DNA from: Hoplostethus atlanticus
Lineage: Eukaryota; Chordata; Actinopteri; Trachichthyiformes; Trachichthyidae
Length of the DNA: 64,000 bases
Direction of reading: 5' to 3'
Assembly: GCA_034670405.1 (NCBI GenBank)
Contig: JAXDDX010000072.1
Span: 1,364,001-1,428,000, forward strand
The translations under genes and the position numbers were made by a program. Each line of letters begins with the position of its first letter. The stretch's first letter is position 1. Shown piece by piece: positions 36,267-49,600 of this stretch. The notes beneath the pieces are model-generated. The model had not been told where the DNA came from, did not search any database, and worked only from the letters and a program-made list of their open reading frames with translations.

Positions 36267-36303
36267 ATGCATGTTAGACTGATTCAAACAGTCTAACATG
36301 CAT
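36267..36303. other. perfect 15 bp hairpin
   Basis: ATGCATGTTAGACTG at 36267-36281 is the exact reverse complement of 36289-36303, with a 7-base loop. It follows directly on another atgcatgcatt palindrome. It may be the end of a small transposon; function unknown. Confidence 0.7.
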
Positions 36304-36463
36304 CAAAAAAGAAGAGCCACAACGTGATGGTAATGTTGGCAACCCAACACCTCAGACCACACAGCAGGCGCTAGCAAGTCATAAACTAGTGTCTGAATTC
36401 TGATATCACACCAGAGATACTGAGGATTATATTGTTGATTTGAGATAGTTAGTGGTCCAGGGC

Positions 36464-36492
36464 AATGTGTGTGTGTGTGTGTGTGTGTGTGT
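36464..36492. repeat. (TG)n microsatellite
   Basis: Uninterrupted TG run in intergenic sequence. Confidence 0.9.
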
Positions 36493-37291
36493 TCAGGGCA
36501 GGGGCAGAGGTGTTGCATGATTGGCATATTCTGCAGGAGTGAAAGGTCAGGCAATGGTAGGCATTTGTTATGTGGATACATGCAGAGGCTCAGCTGCTGC
36601 AGGATATCAAGCGGGTGCCTGGCAGTGCAGAGTCGCAGCGGGGTCAGCCGCCTTTTTATAGGACCAGTCATTTGAAGACAGTGAGTGAGAAGGCAGGTTC
36701 ACATGGTCACTGCTCAGCAATTACATAAACACAGCATGCAGCATTGCAGTGGGCAGCTTCATCTGCACAGTCGGAGTTTCCCTTCTCGTCTTAAAACTGT
36801 AATGACGCCCGCGCCTCGAAGGGCTCTATTGTGACGACAAAGAAAACACATCACTACGTGAGTAATGTAAGAGGTTAGAGATGTGGGCTGCGGTGGTTCA
36901 AATGGTTTCAAAGACACCTAAGTGACAGCAAATCGCCACCAACACACACACAGGACCCGAATAGCTGTGCAGGTTTTAGCCCCTAAACAACATAACTCAT
37001 AAAACGATCAGGGCTGTGTTTACGAAGCGCTTGCGGTGGCACTAACGCAGGTGCATGCGTAAAAAGTGCAGATTGTGATTGTGCAACTTGTGCACGCAAG
37101 CATTTGGCATGTGGAAATGGGGTCGACACCTGGCAGGAGACGTTTAGAGAGTTTGACCCAAGTAATACGCATTGTGTGGAGTGCCAGCGGTAGGAAATGG
37201 ATCACTCCCATCAATTTACTAAACCAAAACGCACATAATTGGTATTTAAACCCAGAGGAAGCACTTCCTGGCTTCTCACCTTGAGAAAGCC

Positions 37292-37582
37292 ATGACTGCT
37301 GTGTTATTAGTTCAAAGGCACATCAGGCAGAGAGACAAAATAAGAAAGAGAATAAGGATAAATAAATCAGAGAGAGTGCTCCATGCGAGAATTACTCTCT
37401 TAATTAGATTAAAAGAAGTTACAGCTCGCCAAGTCATATTATCTGAACTGGAGCATCGGACCAAGAAGAGTCATGCCATACCTGAGAATACCTCAGGCAA
37501 CTCTTCCTCTCCTACGCTCTACTGGACATTTCACACACTGACTGATGTTTTCTCTTGTGGCTTCGAAATGCAACTCTGGTAA
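37292..37582 (+). pseudogene. possible Harbinger-type transposase remnant
   Basis: A 96-codon open frame, lysine/arginine rich at its start, contains LEHRTKKSHAIPENT. This recalls the (T)xRSHAIP block that precedes the catalytic domain of HARBI1-like transposases in fish. No DDE residues follow and the frame closes soon after. Upstream sequence (37014-37290) has the character of a transposon leader (tttaaacccagaggaa). The assignment rests on one short motif, so it is tentative. Confidence 0.3.
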
Positions 37583-38314
37583 ACATATCGTGCGAGTAGT
37601 GTAGTTGGGATTCAGCTGTAAAAGTTGTGACCTCAGTTTGTTGTCTTGGTTCCCAGCAGGCCTGAGATCTGAGTGGACGTTGGACCGCTCCAGGTCGTGG
37701 TCTCTTCATGGCGCTCTGTTCACCTGATAGGCTAGAGTCGATGGTTCAAGGCATCGTGAAGAAAAGGGGCTCGCCACTGCCACTTCCCTACCGTCCAGCC
37801 CTGCTTGATGTGGAAAATATTCACCTTTTCTCTGATCGGTGGATATTTTGTACAAGCTGTGCACAGAGGATGTATTTCTAGCTTTAGCTTTTGGATCATT
37901 ACCTCATTAGGTAATTCAGTTGAAAGACAAGAAGTTATAATAATGAATCAAAGACAATTCATTACTTCTTCAGTTAATGAGGGTTTGTTTCATAGCGTTT
38001 TATGTCTCAAAGTATGGTTTGGTTTGTGACAAAGACACTTTTGTAAAATTAACTCTTGACACTTTATTGTTAAAATTATGTTTTGCAATCAGAATGTCCT
38101 ATTACTCCACAATATTTCATAATAGCATTTCTAATGACTACAGTTATCCAAATACGTTCAACTAATTGGTAATTTGGTAATTTCTTACCATCTCTTGTGT
38201 GTGTCGTCTCAAAATGATAAGCAATGTCACTGCTGTTGCTTAAAGGTGCATGAAGGTCTTTATAGCCATGTGTTTTGAAACACCCTATGCCTATTACATT
38301 AACATGACACTATT

Positions 38315-39286
38315 AGTTTTTCTCAGTCGCTTTAGTACATTTCTCGATTCATCCTTAAGATTTGCAAAACAGTAAGCGCATTTCTCGAAACAATTTGTAC
38401 AAACAGCACCACACAATGGATTACCTGCAAAAGCCCGTAACTTGCTCAAAATCCTTAGTTCATCTCTCAAAAGTAAATCTTTACGTCAATGAACATGTCA
38501 GTGCCATCAGAATGACAAGTCCTTGTGTCATTGTGTACAAACAAGATAGTCAGAATGCTTCGCCATGTTGTCAATATAATAGTGATGGAAACTACGGCAA
38601 AGGGTTTGATGACAATGATTGAAAATGCACAAGGCTGCACTTTTTCTGTATGGCATATATCAATTTCAAAAGACATATACAACCAATAATTGTTCAAATT
38701 GTCAGTCATAATTGTTAGTCATTTTCCTAAATGTGCTAAAACATTTGCAAATGGTAACAAAGAGAAATGCTCTTTCTGTTGTGCTCAGGTAACAAAATGT
38801 TGTGAAGAATTTCACATATTGTTTTGATGACTTCAACTGTCATTGGAGAATTGAGCCAAAGCAACTGAGAAAAACTGTAGTGAAAAGATTAATCAATTCA
38901 GGACACATTTACAAAAAACTTCTAATAGAAATGTATAGAAAATAGAAAATATGCTTGACAGATTATGACAACTGGTTCAACCATTTTGCATGTAATGACT
39001 TATGCAATGAACTAATGCCTAGATGTTCTGGGGGGTGAGACTATTCAACAGAGAACCAATATAATGCATTTTGATCAACATGACATAAGCTATTGATAAT
39101 GTAGGAAACAGCAGACAGGTGTACATAATCATTTGCATGAATGTGCTAAAGCATTTGCAATTTGTTCAAAAGAATGGGAAGTTGCTTTTATGATGTGCAC
39201 AAGTGACTAGATGATGTGGAGGTTGAAGTAGTTTTGAGAATTTCAATTCTGATCTGAGAAATGTACCAAAGCGACTGAGAAAAACT
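38315..39286. mobile_element. inverted-repeat element with AGTTTTTCTCAG ends, copy 1
   Basis: The left end reads agtttttctcagtcgcttta and the right end (39265-39286) is its reverse complement. An extra internal copy of the end lies at 38857-38879. Internal sequence to about 39030 matches the reverse complement of 49271-50002 nearly base for base. No transposase is seen. The superfamily was not identified. Confidence 0.75.
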
Positions 39287-39394
39287 GTGCTGATGCTGTA
39301 CAGTGGCCCCTAGAGGCCCCATCATGCACTTATGCTGCACCTATATTTGAATTAGTACATTGGAGGACAACATTTGTGTCTCTCTGGTGAATGA

Positions 39395-39745
39395 GTGCCG
39401 GATCATTTCAGACGGGAGTTTTAGTTCTATAAACATTTCTCAGAGGCAGAAATAATCTCATTGGTTGAGGTAAACATCAGGGGGCGGGGCTAAAGAACCA
39501 CAATTTAAGGGTTAGGGAAGTGCAAGTTTGCTAATCTGCAAACTTGAATGGCATAAATGGCGTGAAAAGACTGAACATCAGTCTAATGTTACTCAGCCAG
39601 AAAAACTGTGGTTCTTTGGCTCCGCCCACTGAGGTTTAACGCAATCAATGAGATTGTTTATGCCTGCAGAGGAGCTCTGACTCTGAGAAATATTTGTAGA
39701 ACTAAAACTCCAGTCTGACAGATCATTCCTTGTGCCTTTTCTATG
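39395..39745. repeat. inverted repeat of ACTCC..CAGACTGG/AAACATTTCTCAGAGG words
   Basis: The words gacgggagttttagttctataaacatttctcagaggcag, then ggttgaggtaaacatcagggggcggggctaaagaaccaca, recur in reverse order and complement at 39605-39715. This makes a foldback of about 320 bp. A partial relative is at 23640-23790 (tctcagaggcaggagttgctctgg ... gggcggagcc). It is a non-autonomous element of unknown class. Confidence 0.6.
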
Positions 39746-40168
39746 ATAAAAAGAGAATTTCAGTTTTCCCATCAGTTAAAAAGTGTGACTTCTAGGATAA
39801 CTCCCATTTGTAGCAGCCAAAGTCTGATCTGCAAACTGATCTACTTTCAATCATTTTCACCCTGACTTCAACTGCAATTAGTTTGGCTTGTATTTTTAAG
39901 TGTATTACTATTTCTAAGTAAGATTGTATCTCTTCTCTACATTGATTTGCTGTTTTGTACGCACACAAAAATATTTCACAGACTGTGGAGCTGCTGGCCA
40001 CTCCATCCTTCTGTCATTTTGAAGCTCTCTATTGGGAATCTGTTGTTTTACAGTTATGAACCTGGAATAAAACTTCACCATTAACCATCTGACCATATAA
40101 CAACGGTTGCCATATTATGAGAGAATGTACATGTAACTCCCTGTGAAAAGGTCCTTCAAATAGTCTTA

Positions 40169-41072
40169 TTAAAGGAGAATTCCGGGATTTTTAAACCTGG
40201 CCTCTATATCCACAAAATCGCCTATTATACTGCAAAATAGGTCCAAAAAGTTCCGGAATGTTGTTCAGTCGGCAGTCGCGAAACGGGCTCAATGGCTGCA
40301 ACGTAATCTGTAGGGGCATACGCGCGCGATCAAAGTACGTCCACTAAAAGTGCTTGATTTTGCCACTGACAGGATCAGATTGTTATTCGTGTGTCTGACA
40401 AGTGTCTGACAACATTACTGAAAGGATCGCTACAGAAATAGACCTTTTTTTAACCAGAAAACTAAAGTCTAGCTCAAGGAGAAGTCCCGCTCTGAAATGG
40501 ACGGTGGACAAAGGTAGTCTATAGTGAGAGGGTTCACTTGTTGCAGGAAGAGGACGGTAGAAACCTGACAAAGGTATTCTATGAAAGCTGCGCAAAGTCT
40601 TCCTCAACATTTTGTTGGCACAGTTCGGAAATGCACAAACGAACCATTGTTGTTGTTTTTTATCTTTGGGAAAAACAAATACTCTAAACTACGCTTTCTA
40701 TACTCCAACATACATCTCCAACGCTGATTTACGTTTCCACCATCCTCTTCCTGCAACAAGTCAACCCTCTTGCTTTCATAGACCACCTTTGTCAGGTTTC
40801 TACTGTCCTCTTCCCGCAACAAGTGAACCCTCTCACTATAGACTACCTTTGTCCACCGTCCATTTCAGAGCGGGACTTCTCCTTGAGCTAGACTTTAGTT
40901 TTCTGGTTAAAAAAAGGTCTATTTCTGTAGCGATCCTTTCAGTAATGTTGTCAGACACTTTTGTCAATGTTGTCAGACACAATTCCGAAACTTTTTGGAC
41001 CTATTTTGCGGTATAATAGGCGATTTTGTGTATATAGAGGCCAGGTTTAAAAATCCCGGAATTCTCCTTTAA
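40169..41072. mobile_element. TTAA-flanked foldback DNA element, copy 2
   Basis: Same family as 1741-2770. The outer TTAA/AGGAGAATTCCGGGA end and its complement at 41050-41072 are intact. The left arm (about 40169-40500) has a fully matching inner right-arm part around 40855-40960, but the outer right arm is shortened by a deletion between about 40970 and 40980. Extra partial inversions of the ctttgtcaggtttctac word occur in the middle. It carries no transposase. Confidence 0.8.
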
Positions 41073-42632
41073 GAAAGGTTCACATGCAAATCAAAGTTTT
41101 TGTATTCTATTAAAAAGATGTCACTGTGTATATTGTGTTAATGCAGCGATTGCAATGGAGCAGCTCAGGACTGATGGATTAAGCCACTAATAATATCTAA
41201 GACCTGTTTCCACTTGGATGATAAAGCTGCAGTGGAGCTGATGTATTGGTGTGTTGGTGTTGGAGCTGGGATGAGGAGGGTTCAGCTGCTGAAACTAGAA
41301 ACTAGAAAGGCCATGCGGTGGCCAACTGAGGGCTGTTTGGAATTTTACAATTGAAAATGCCCATTCAAAATGTCCCTCCATGACGTTTTTCCAGACCCCT
41401 TTTTTCCGTGTAAACCAGAGCTGTTCGATTTTCAAGGAATGCAAGGAAATAGCAGATATAATTATATTTACCCCTTTCAGTCAACAGCTTGTTGGACTTC
41501 TCTTAGACCTCCAAACCCATTGGTGTTTCTAGTGTTAAAGTCTTCTACACTCCCACTTTCGGTTATTGCCACACTTATAAATGGTAAAAGTGCAAAGTGA
41601 GTCATATGGCACAAATTTTTGGGATGTTCATGGAAAACAGCTCTTATTATTATTTTTTTTACCTGTGGAATAGAGGAAGAACACAGCCTCAAGTATTTGT
41701 ATTAGTTGTAATTTTTGCTATGGTCTGCCAAAAATGTGTGTGCTGCTGATCTATATGATTTTCCATTCATGAGTTGAAGTGCTGTATCATTGTAAATAGG
41801 TTTTCCACTGGCCTCAAAGGGGGCATGGTGATGTCACGCTTTACTGAGCGGCCCTGGAGCTGGCAGGGATTCAAGGTGGGGTTTGTACCCGGGTTGTCTA
41901 GTTGAAGGACGGTCTCTCTAAACACTAGATGAAGGTGAAGGTAAGAGAAAGTTGATTTGACAAGGAAAGAAAAAGTGAGATCAGTTTAGACGTTAAAATA
42001 AAGGGGCTTTTATTTTGGAATAAAACGGTAGATGCACAGCAGAGAAACGGGTCTTTAGATGGATAACAGACAAATAAAAAAAACGTTTTGTCCAATGTGA
42101 AAATAATGGCTACTGTATGAGAAATGAATGATACGTTTTTGAATTGAATGTACAAATGTGCAGAAATGAATTAACTGTCACCAATAATGCAAGAGATGGT
42201 GACATCAGAGCTGTGTATTGGTACAATGTGTTTATGAAAACTCAATAAATATGAAACCCTTTTCCAGAGCTACATTTGTCCTGTTTTTCACATGTTGAAA
42301 ATCACTTTAGAACCACAGCTATTGGCAGCTTCAGGGAAATTTACCAGATTGCTGATGACATTTTTCAGTATTAGTGCACAGTATTAGTGCACAGTTAGTG
42401 CACTTTCAGGGCAATTTAGAGTCTTCAATCCACGTGGCCTGCATGTCTTTGGACCCACCCATGTTCTTAATTTGAAGGTTTATATCTGAATGAATGTGAT
42501 ATCAGCTGCAAACTTGAAATATATTTGCTCAGATTTATCTTTATTCTTGAATATAAAGTTCTAGTGCAAGAACAACTCAGTGACTACAAGTTATTGAATC
42601 TGCCACTGCAACCTCTCAGAAGTCGTCTTGTG

Positions 42633-42793
42633 CATCACAAATGTTGAATCTGCACATTCTCACTTTGGCTACAATTGTTGGAGAGAATCACTACATCGTC
42701 TTGAAGTCACAGATCTACAAATCACTTTGACATCAAATTCTCTGCAACAATTGTAGCCGAAGTGAGAATGTGCAGATTCAACATCTGTGATGA
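42633..42793. other. 160 bp near-perfect hairpin
   Basis: Arms of about 60 bp (42633-42692 and 42732-42793) are reverse complements with very few mismatches, separated by a loop of about 40 bp. It may be a small foldback MITE or, if transcribed, a pre-miRNA-like stem; nothing in the sequence decides which. Confidence 0.75.
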
Positions 42794-43461
42794 TTATTAA
42801 TATTCCAACCTGCATCATGCTGTAGCCAGGATGATCCACAAGAGGTCGTCCTCACTCCACTAAAACCTTATCTTAATCTTACTTATCTGTATGTATATTT
42901 TATCCTACTGCACTGCATCTAGTTTATATTGTATTGCTTTTAATTTATAGTATGTAACCCCCCCCCCACCTCCTCATTGCATTTGTTTTGGGGAGGTGAC
43001 ATGTGTTTCGACATAGTATAATGACAACGTTAAATTTAATTGTCGTTTAATTCTGGCATCATTACAGAAACCAAGTGGATGGCGACACCAACCTTGAATC
43101 CCCTAAACGCAGACACACCAGGGCGGGATATTCTAAAACAGTTTTTATTTATTCCCAGACCATCTGTCAGCACACAGTACATTGAGCAGCACTCCCCAGC
43201 CTACACCTGCCAACAGCCCGATAGCTCCCCACCATGGGCTACAAGACCGGTACCGACACAGGTGAGAATTCATTGCACACATTAGTCTTCAGACATGTTA
43301 AAACACGCTCCTTCCTCAACAGAGTAGCACAATGTAAATTTATTAAAACGTTGCCCATATTAGCTGTTAAAAATGAATCACCAATCTAAATTATTAGATT
43401 TGGTACACACTGTTGACGTAAAACGACCTTATTTGACCTCTTATGTTAAACACACATGAAA

Positions 43462-43462
<1 letters not shown>

Positions 43463-43520
<58 letters not shown>
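43463..43520. repeat. (CT)n microsatellite
   Basis: Uninterrupted CT dinucleotides, about 29 units, 600 bp before the NLR start. Confidence 0.92.
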
Positions 43521-43525
<5 letters not shown>

Positions 43526-44105
43526 CCTTGTTTACACTGTCGATAACTTTCACTTTCACGTCTCGTCGTGTCGCAGATTATTTTCACCACTGAAGGTATT
43601 GTAACCAACACTTTACATGACAGTTTAGTGTTCAGAAAGCGACAAATAAATACTAGTACTTCAGTTCACAGTGTATTATACTTTAATATCTTTATTTAGT
43701 TTCTAATAAGTTAAAGTTGTGTCGGTCTGAAAACCTGTTCAGGTCCAAACCACAACTCAACACTCTTTAACAGTTTTCTAACATATTGTTTGGTGTTCAT
43801 GTTCAAGTCGTGTAATAAAAGTAGAAGTAGTAGTAGTAATTTGTAGCAGAGCCTCCATGTTTGAGGGAAACCTCTTCAATACCTTTGACTCTCACTAGCA
43901 CTAGCAACGATGACTCTCACTAGCAACTGGTCCCAGTATTTTGAAGACTTGGTTCAAATACACACAACAATATGTATTAGTCATTTTACTGACATGAACG
44001 ATGAAACCCCTAGAAGTAATCTATCCTGTAATGAAACCTTGTTGTAATGAATGAGTCCAGCTAACAACATGTTGGGTGTGTTTCTGTAAAGCTGGACGCT
44101 CTACT

Positions 44106-46586
44106 ATGAATCTGTCTGAGGAGGGAGAGGAGGGGGTCCCTACCTCTAAAACCTCTCTGTCTGGGGAACATGACAGCCAGACCAAAGCTAAGAGGTAAGA
44201 TGAGGATCTCTAACTGTCCATGACTGTTCTCCATCTCAGAGCTCAGCAGTGATATCATGACACCATCATTATAGTAAAAGGTCTGTCTGTGTTGTGTTGA
44301 AGCCCCGCCCACCAGGAGAGACCAGACTCCCCTGTACCCAGCTGTGTGTCCATGAAGAGTGACCACTCTATTGATCACCTTATTGACTTCAAAGATGGAC
44401 ACCACTCTACTGAGCAAAGGTAATAATTTAAATCAGATGAGTTTGTTATTATCTGAGTCATGAGAAATAGAATTGGTCTGGTCCTTCAGACTCTGTTGAT
44501 TTATTTTCTTCTCTCAGAACATCACATCCAATAATCAGAGCAACATTTACAGTGGTGTTCACCTTGTCTTTCTACCAGGATCCATCATGACACAGTCACC
44601 TATAAGTGTGTGTTGTCCGCCTGTGCTTGCTAGCTAGTTTGTTGCAGGCTACTGAGTGTTTCTTGTGCAATATTTGTCACCAACCCGACTCAGCTGCCCC
44701 CGACCCGCTCAGAACATCCAGCCAGTCCCGGTGCTTCCAAGACCCTCAAAGCACAACACCTGCCCCAGTACCAGCAGTCCCAATAGCAACACAGCTATAC
44801 TGTCAGAAAAGGCAGACACTTGCACAGATGCTTGTGGTCATGCTGACCATGGCCTAAACAACAGCACACCTTTCAGCCACTTCTAAAATCAAAACCCCAA
44901 AGTCCACATACTTTCAAATATTATTTTATTCTAGATGAGAAAAAAATAGTTTCCAACTACACTACTGCTCAAAAGTTTGGGGCTTATAAGTTTCCTTATT
45001 TTTGAAAGAAAAGCACAATTTCAATTAAAATAACATTAAATTGATCAGAAATACAGTCTAGACATTGTTAATGTGGTAAATGACTATTATAGCTGGAAAC
45101 GGCTGATTTTTAATGGAATATCTACATCGGCATGCAGAGGCCCATTTTCAGCAACCATCACTCTTGTGTTCCAATGGCACATTGTGTTATCGTGTTAAAA
45201 GACTAATTGATCATTGAAAACTGTTGTGCTGATTAAAGAAGCAATAAAATTGGCCTTCCTTAGGCTAGTTGAGTATCTGGAGCATCAGCAATTATGGGTT
45301 TGATTATGGTCTCAAAATGGCCAGAAAAAAATAACTTTCTTCTGAAACTCGTCAGTCTATTCTTGTTCTGTTTTTGTTCTGATTTCATGCGAGAAATTGC
45401 CAAGAAACTGGAGATCTCATACAACGGTGTGTACTACTCCCTTCACAGAACAGCGCAAACTGGCTCTAACCAGAATAGAAAGAGAAGGGAGGCCCCGGTG
45501 CACAACTGAGCTAGAGGACAAATACATCAGAGTCTCTAGTTTGAGAAACAGACGCCTCACAGGTCCTCAACTGGCAGCTTCATTAAATGGTACCTGCAAA
45601 ACACCAGTCTCAACGTCAACAGTGAAGAGGCGACTCCAGGATGCTGGCCTTCTAGGCAGAGTAGCAAAGAAAAAGCCATATCTGAGACTGGCCAATAAAA
45701 GGAAGATAAGATGGGCAAAGACTTAAGCAGTCAGCTGGTATTCTGTCTAAAATGGAGTGGCCAGCGCAGTAACCAGATCTCAACCCTATTGAGCTGTTGT
45801 GGGAGCAGCTTGACCGTATGGCACGTAACTTGTGGGAGGTGCTTCAGGAAGCATTACCACAACAAATTGACAGGTAGAATGCCAAAGGTCTGCAAGGCTG
45901 TAATTGCTGCAAATGGAGGACTCTTTGACGAAAGCAAAGTTTGAAGGACAAAATTATTATTTCAAGTTATATTTTTTTCATGGAAAACATGACATTTTCT
46001 GGGTGACCCCAAACTTTTGAGCAGTAGTGTATATCATATAAAATTTAACATCATAATGAAATTGGCCTCCAAAGCGGGGAGGGGAAGGAGGTTGAATTAT
46101 ATACAAACATGTTTTGCTTCAAAAGTAAGCTATACGGAACTAACACAGCTAATGGACTATTGTTGACTACAGTATAGCCATGGCACACTGGTCTAACCGT
46201 ACAAAGATGCCCACCCACCATCTCTGCACCCCAGTCACAGCAGTCTGAAATAGAGCCTGCCTGGTGGTCTTCCTCTCTGTCTACCAGGATCCAGCAGGAG
46301 AGACCAGACTCCCCTGAACCCAGCTGTGTGTCCATGAAGAGTGACCGGTCAAAGGATGGCCTTATTGATTTTAAAGAAGAACAGCATTTACCTGACGAAG
46401 AGTAAGTTGTTACTGTATTCATCTTCTAACTGTTACTTATCCAGAGAAGTGTTACTGAGCATGCATGCTCTTTTTCACCATTGACCTCCTTCTCATACAT
46501 ACAAAGAAATCATGAAAAATAGAATTGGTCTGATCCTTCAGACTCTGTTGATTTAGTTTCTTCTCTCAAAACATCACATCCAATAA

Positions 46587-46656
<70 letters not shown>

Positions 46657-49600
46657 ATCATGTTTTCTCCAGAGTCCACCAGGAGAGGTCAGAGGTTCCC
46701 AGTGGTCAGTCTGCCCAGGAGCATCAAACAGACCTGGCCTCCATATTTATGGTGTGTAAATGTACAACACCTTTTACTTCAGCTCCAAATTAAATGATGA
46801 ACAACTATTCTGGTCATAATCGTCTCCATGCTACACTCTTTAGACCAGTGGGATGGATTTGATGTTGTGTTCCACCAGTTTGAAAGGTTCCTTTATATTT
46901 TATTCTGTTCCAGCTGCTTGAGGAGAACATTGTCACTTTTGTGAAGAACGAGCTGAAGCGGTTCCAGGAAGTGCTGAGTCCAGATTACCCAGAATGCTTA
47001 GTGAGGCAGAGTGAGGATGAGGAGGAAGAGGTGGACGGTGAGGAGGAAGAGCAGAGGAGGAGCAGCAGAGAGGCACTTCTGAAGATCACATTGGACTTCC
47101 TGAGGAGAATGAAGCAGGAGGAGCTGGCGGACTCTCTGCAGAGAGGTAAGAGGAGAGTTTCTCTAATGAGATCTATTCAATTCCTTATTGGAAAATAAAT
47201 CCCCAGGGATCATTTGGTGAAATGATTTATTTGTTCATGTTGGTGTTACACATTAATAACAATCCAAACAAGTTCTGTTGGGCTCACATTGGGCTGCACA
47301 CAGTCAGGACCTGTTTTTCCACCACTGATGAGCTGAATAGTTACAATGTTGGGAAATGTACAAATTCACCTGGAAATGTTCTCATTTCTCATATTTACCT
47401 CAACATCCGCTCATTGATGTTATTTGTTGTTTGTTCATTCAGAAAGTACTGCGGTGTGCCAACGTCAACTGAAATGTAATCTGAAGGAGAAGTGTCAGTG
47501 TTTGTTTGAGGGGATCGCTAAAGCAGGAAACCCAACACTCCTGAATCAGATCTACACAGAGCTCTACATCACAGAGGGAGGGAGTGGAGAGGTCAATGAT
47601 GAACATGAGGTCAGACAGATTGAAATAGCATCCAGGAAACCAGCCAGACAAGAAACACCAATCAAATGTGAAGACATCTTTAAACCCTTACCTGGAAGAG
47701 AGGAACCAATCAGGACATTGATGACAAAGGGAGTGGCTGGCATTGGTAAAACAGTCTTAACACAGAAGTTCACTCTGGATTGGGCTGAAGACAAAGCCAA
47801 CTGCAATATACACTTCACGTTTCCATTCACTTTCCGAGAGCTGAATTTGCTGAAAGGGAAAAAGTTGAGCTTGGTGGAACTTCTTCATCACTTCTTCATT
47901 GAGACCAAAAAAGCAGGAATCTGCAGCTTTGACAAGTTCCAGGTTGTGTTCATCTTTGACGGTCTGGATGAGTGTCGACTTCCTCTAGACTTCCAGAACA
48001 ACCAGATCTGGACTGATGTTACAGAGTCAACCTCAGTGGACGTGCTGCTGACAAACCTCATCAAAGGGAAGCTGCTTCCCTCTGCTCGTCTCTGGATAAC
48101 CACACAACCTGCAGCAGCCAATCAGATCCCTCCTGAGTGCATTGACATGGTGACAGAGGTGAGAGGGTTCACTGACCCACAGAAGGAGGAGTACTTCAGG
48201 AAGAGATTCAGAGACGAGGAGCTGGCCAGCAGAATCATCTCCCACATCAAGACATCACGAAGCCTCCACATCATGTGCCACATCCCAGTCTTCTGCTGGA
48301 TCACTGCTACAGTTCTGGAGGATGTGTTGACAACCAATCAGAGAGGAGAGATGCCCAAGACCCTGACTGAGATGTACATCCACTTCCTGGTGGTTCAGTC
48401 CAAACAGGGGTATGTCAAGTATCATGGGAGAGCTGAGACAGATCCACACTGGAATACAGAGACCAGCAAGATGATTCTGTCTCTGGGAAAACTGGCTTTT
48501 GAGCAGTTGGAGAAAGGCAACCTGATCTTCTATGAAGCAGACCTGACAGAGTGTGGCATTGATATCAGCGCAGCCTCAGTGTACTCAGGAGTGTTCACAC
48601 AGGTCTTTAAAGAGGAGCGTGGGCTGTACCAGGACCAGGTGTTCTGCTTTGTCCATCTGAGCATTCAGGAGTTTCTGGCTGCTCTTTATGTGTTTCGCTC
48701 ATTCATCACCACTGGTGTCAATCTGCTGTCAGGACTTCTGTCAACCTCCTGGTGGTCTGCACTGTTAAGAAAAAAACCTAACATCAAACACCTCTACCAG
48801 AGAGCTGTGGACAAGGCCTTACAGAGTCCAAATGGACACCTGGACTTGTTCCTCCGCTTCCTCCTGGGTCTTTCACTGGAGACCAATCAGACTCTCCTAC
48901 GAGGCTTGGTGGAACAGACAGGAAGTAGCTCACAGGCCAATCAGGAAACAGTCCAGTACATCAAGAAGAAGATCAGGGAGAATCCCTCTCCAGAGAGAAG
49001 CATCAATCTGTTCCACTGTCTGAATGAGCTGAATGACCATTCTCTAGTGGAAGGAGATCCAACAGTACCTGACATCAGGTCTCTCCACAGACAAACTCTC
49101 CCCTGCTCAGTGGTCAGCTCTGGTCTTCATCTTACTGTCATCAGAAGAAGAGCTAGAGGTGTTTGACCTGAAGAAACACTCTGCTTCAGAGGAGGGTCTT
49201 CTGAGGCTGCTGCCAGTGGTCAAAGCCTCCAATAGATCTGTGTAGGTTCAGCACAGATAACTGGATACATTACAGTTTTTCACCCCCCCAAAACATCTAG
49301 GCATTAGTTCATTGAATAAGTCATTACATGCAAAATGGTTGAACCAGTTGTCATAATCTGTCAAGCATATTTTCTATACATTTCTATTAGACTTATTTTG
49401 TAAATGTGTCCTGAATTGATGAATTGCTCTCAAGTGAATCTTGACTTTCACTACAGTTTTTCTCAGTTGATTTGGCTCAATTCTCGAATTAGAGTTGAAG
49501 TCGTCAAGACAACATTTTGTTACCTGTGCACAACAGAAAGAGCATTTCTCTTTGTTACCATTTGCAAATGTTTTAGCACATTTAGGAAAATGACTAACAA

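Larger units (their letters stand above)
35954..44105. other. intergenic region between c4orf54 and the NLR gene
   Basis: It contains repeats listed separately: a small perfect hairpin at 36267, a possible Harbinger remnant at 37292, an inverted-repeat element at 38315, a foldback element at 40169, a 160 bp hairpin at 42633 and a (CT)n run at 43463. A possible short exon flanked by tttattcccag and CACAG/gtgaga at about 43161-43261 (frame PSVSTQYIEQHSPAYTCQQP...) has no recognisable relatives. I see no other supported gene. Confidence 0.55.

Noticed and set aside
43040-43285. Possible coding exon (PSVSTQYIEQHSPAYTCQQP)
   Set aside because: It has acceptor- and donor-like borders, but no family was recognised and no partner exon joins it; not called as a gene.
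44606-44886. Open frames of 76-83 codons in NLR intron 2
   Set aside because: Proline/serine-rich with no recognisable domain and no phase-compatible splice borders.
46590-46797. Two open frames starting with repeated Cys-Val
   Set aside because: (TG)n translation running into an NLR exon in the wrong frame.
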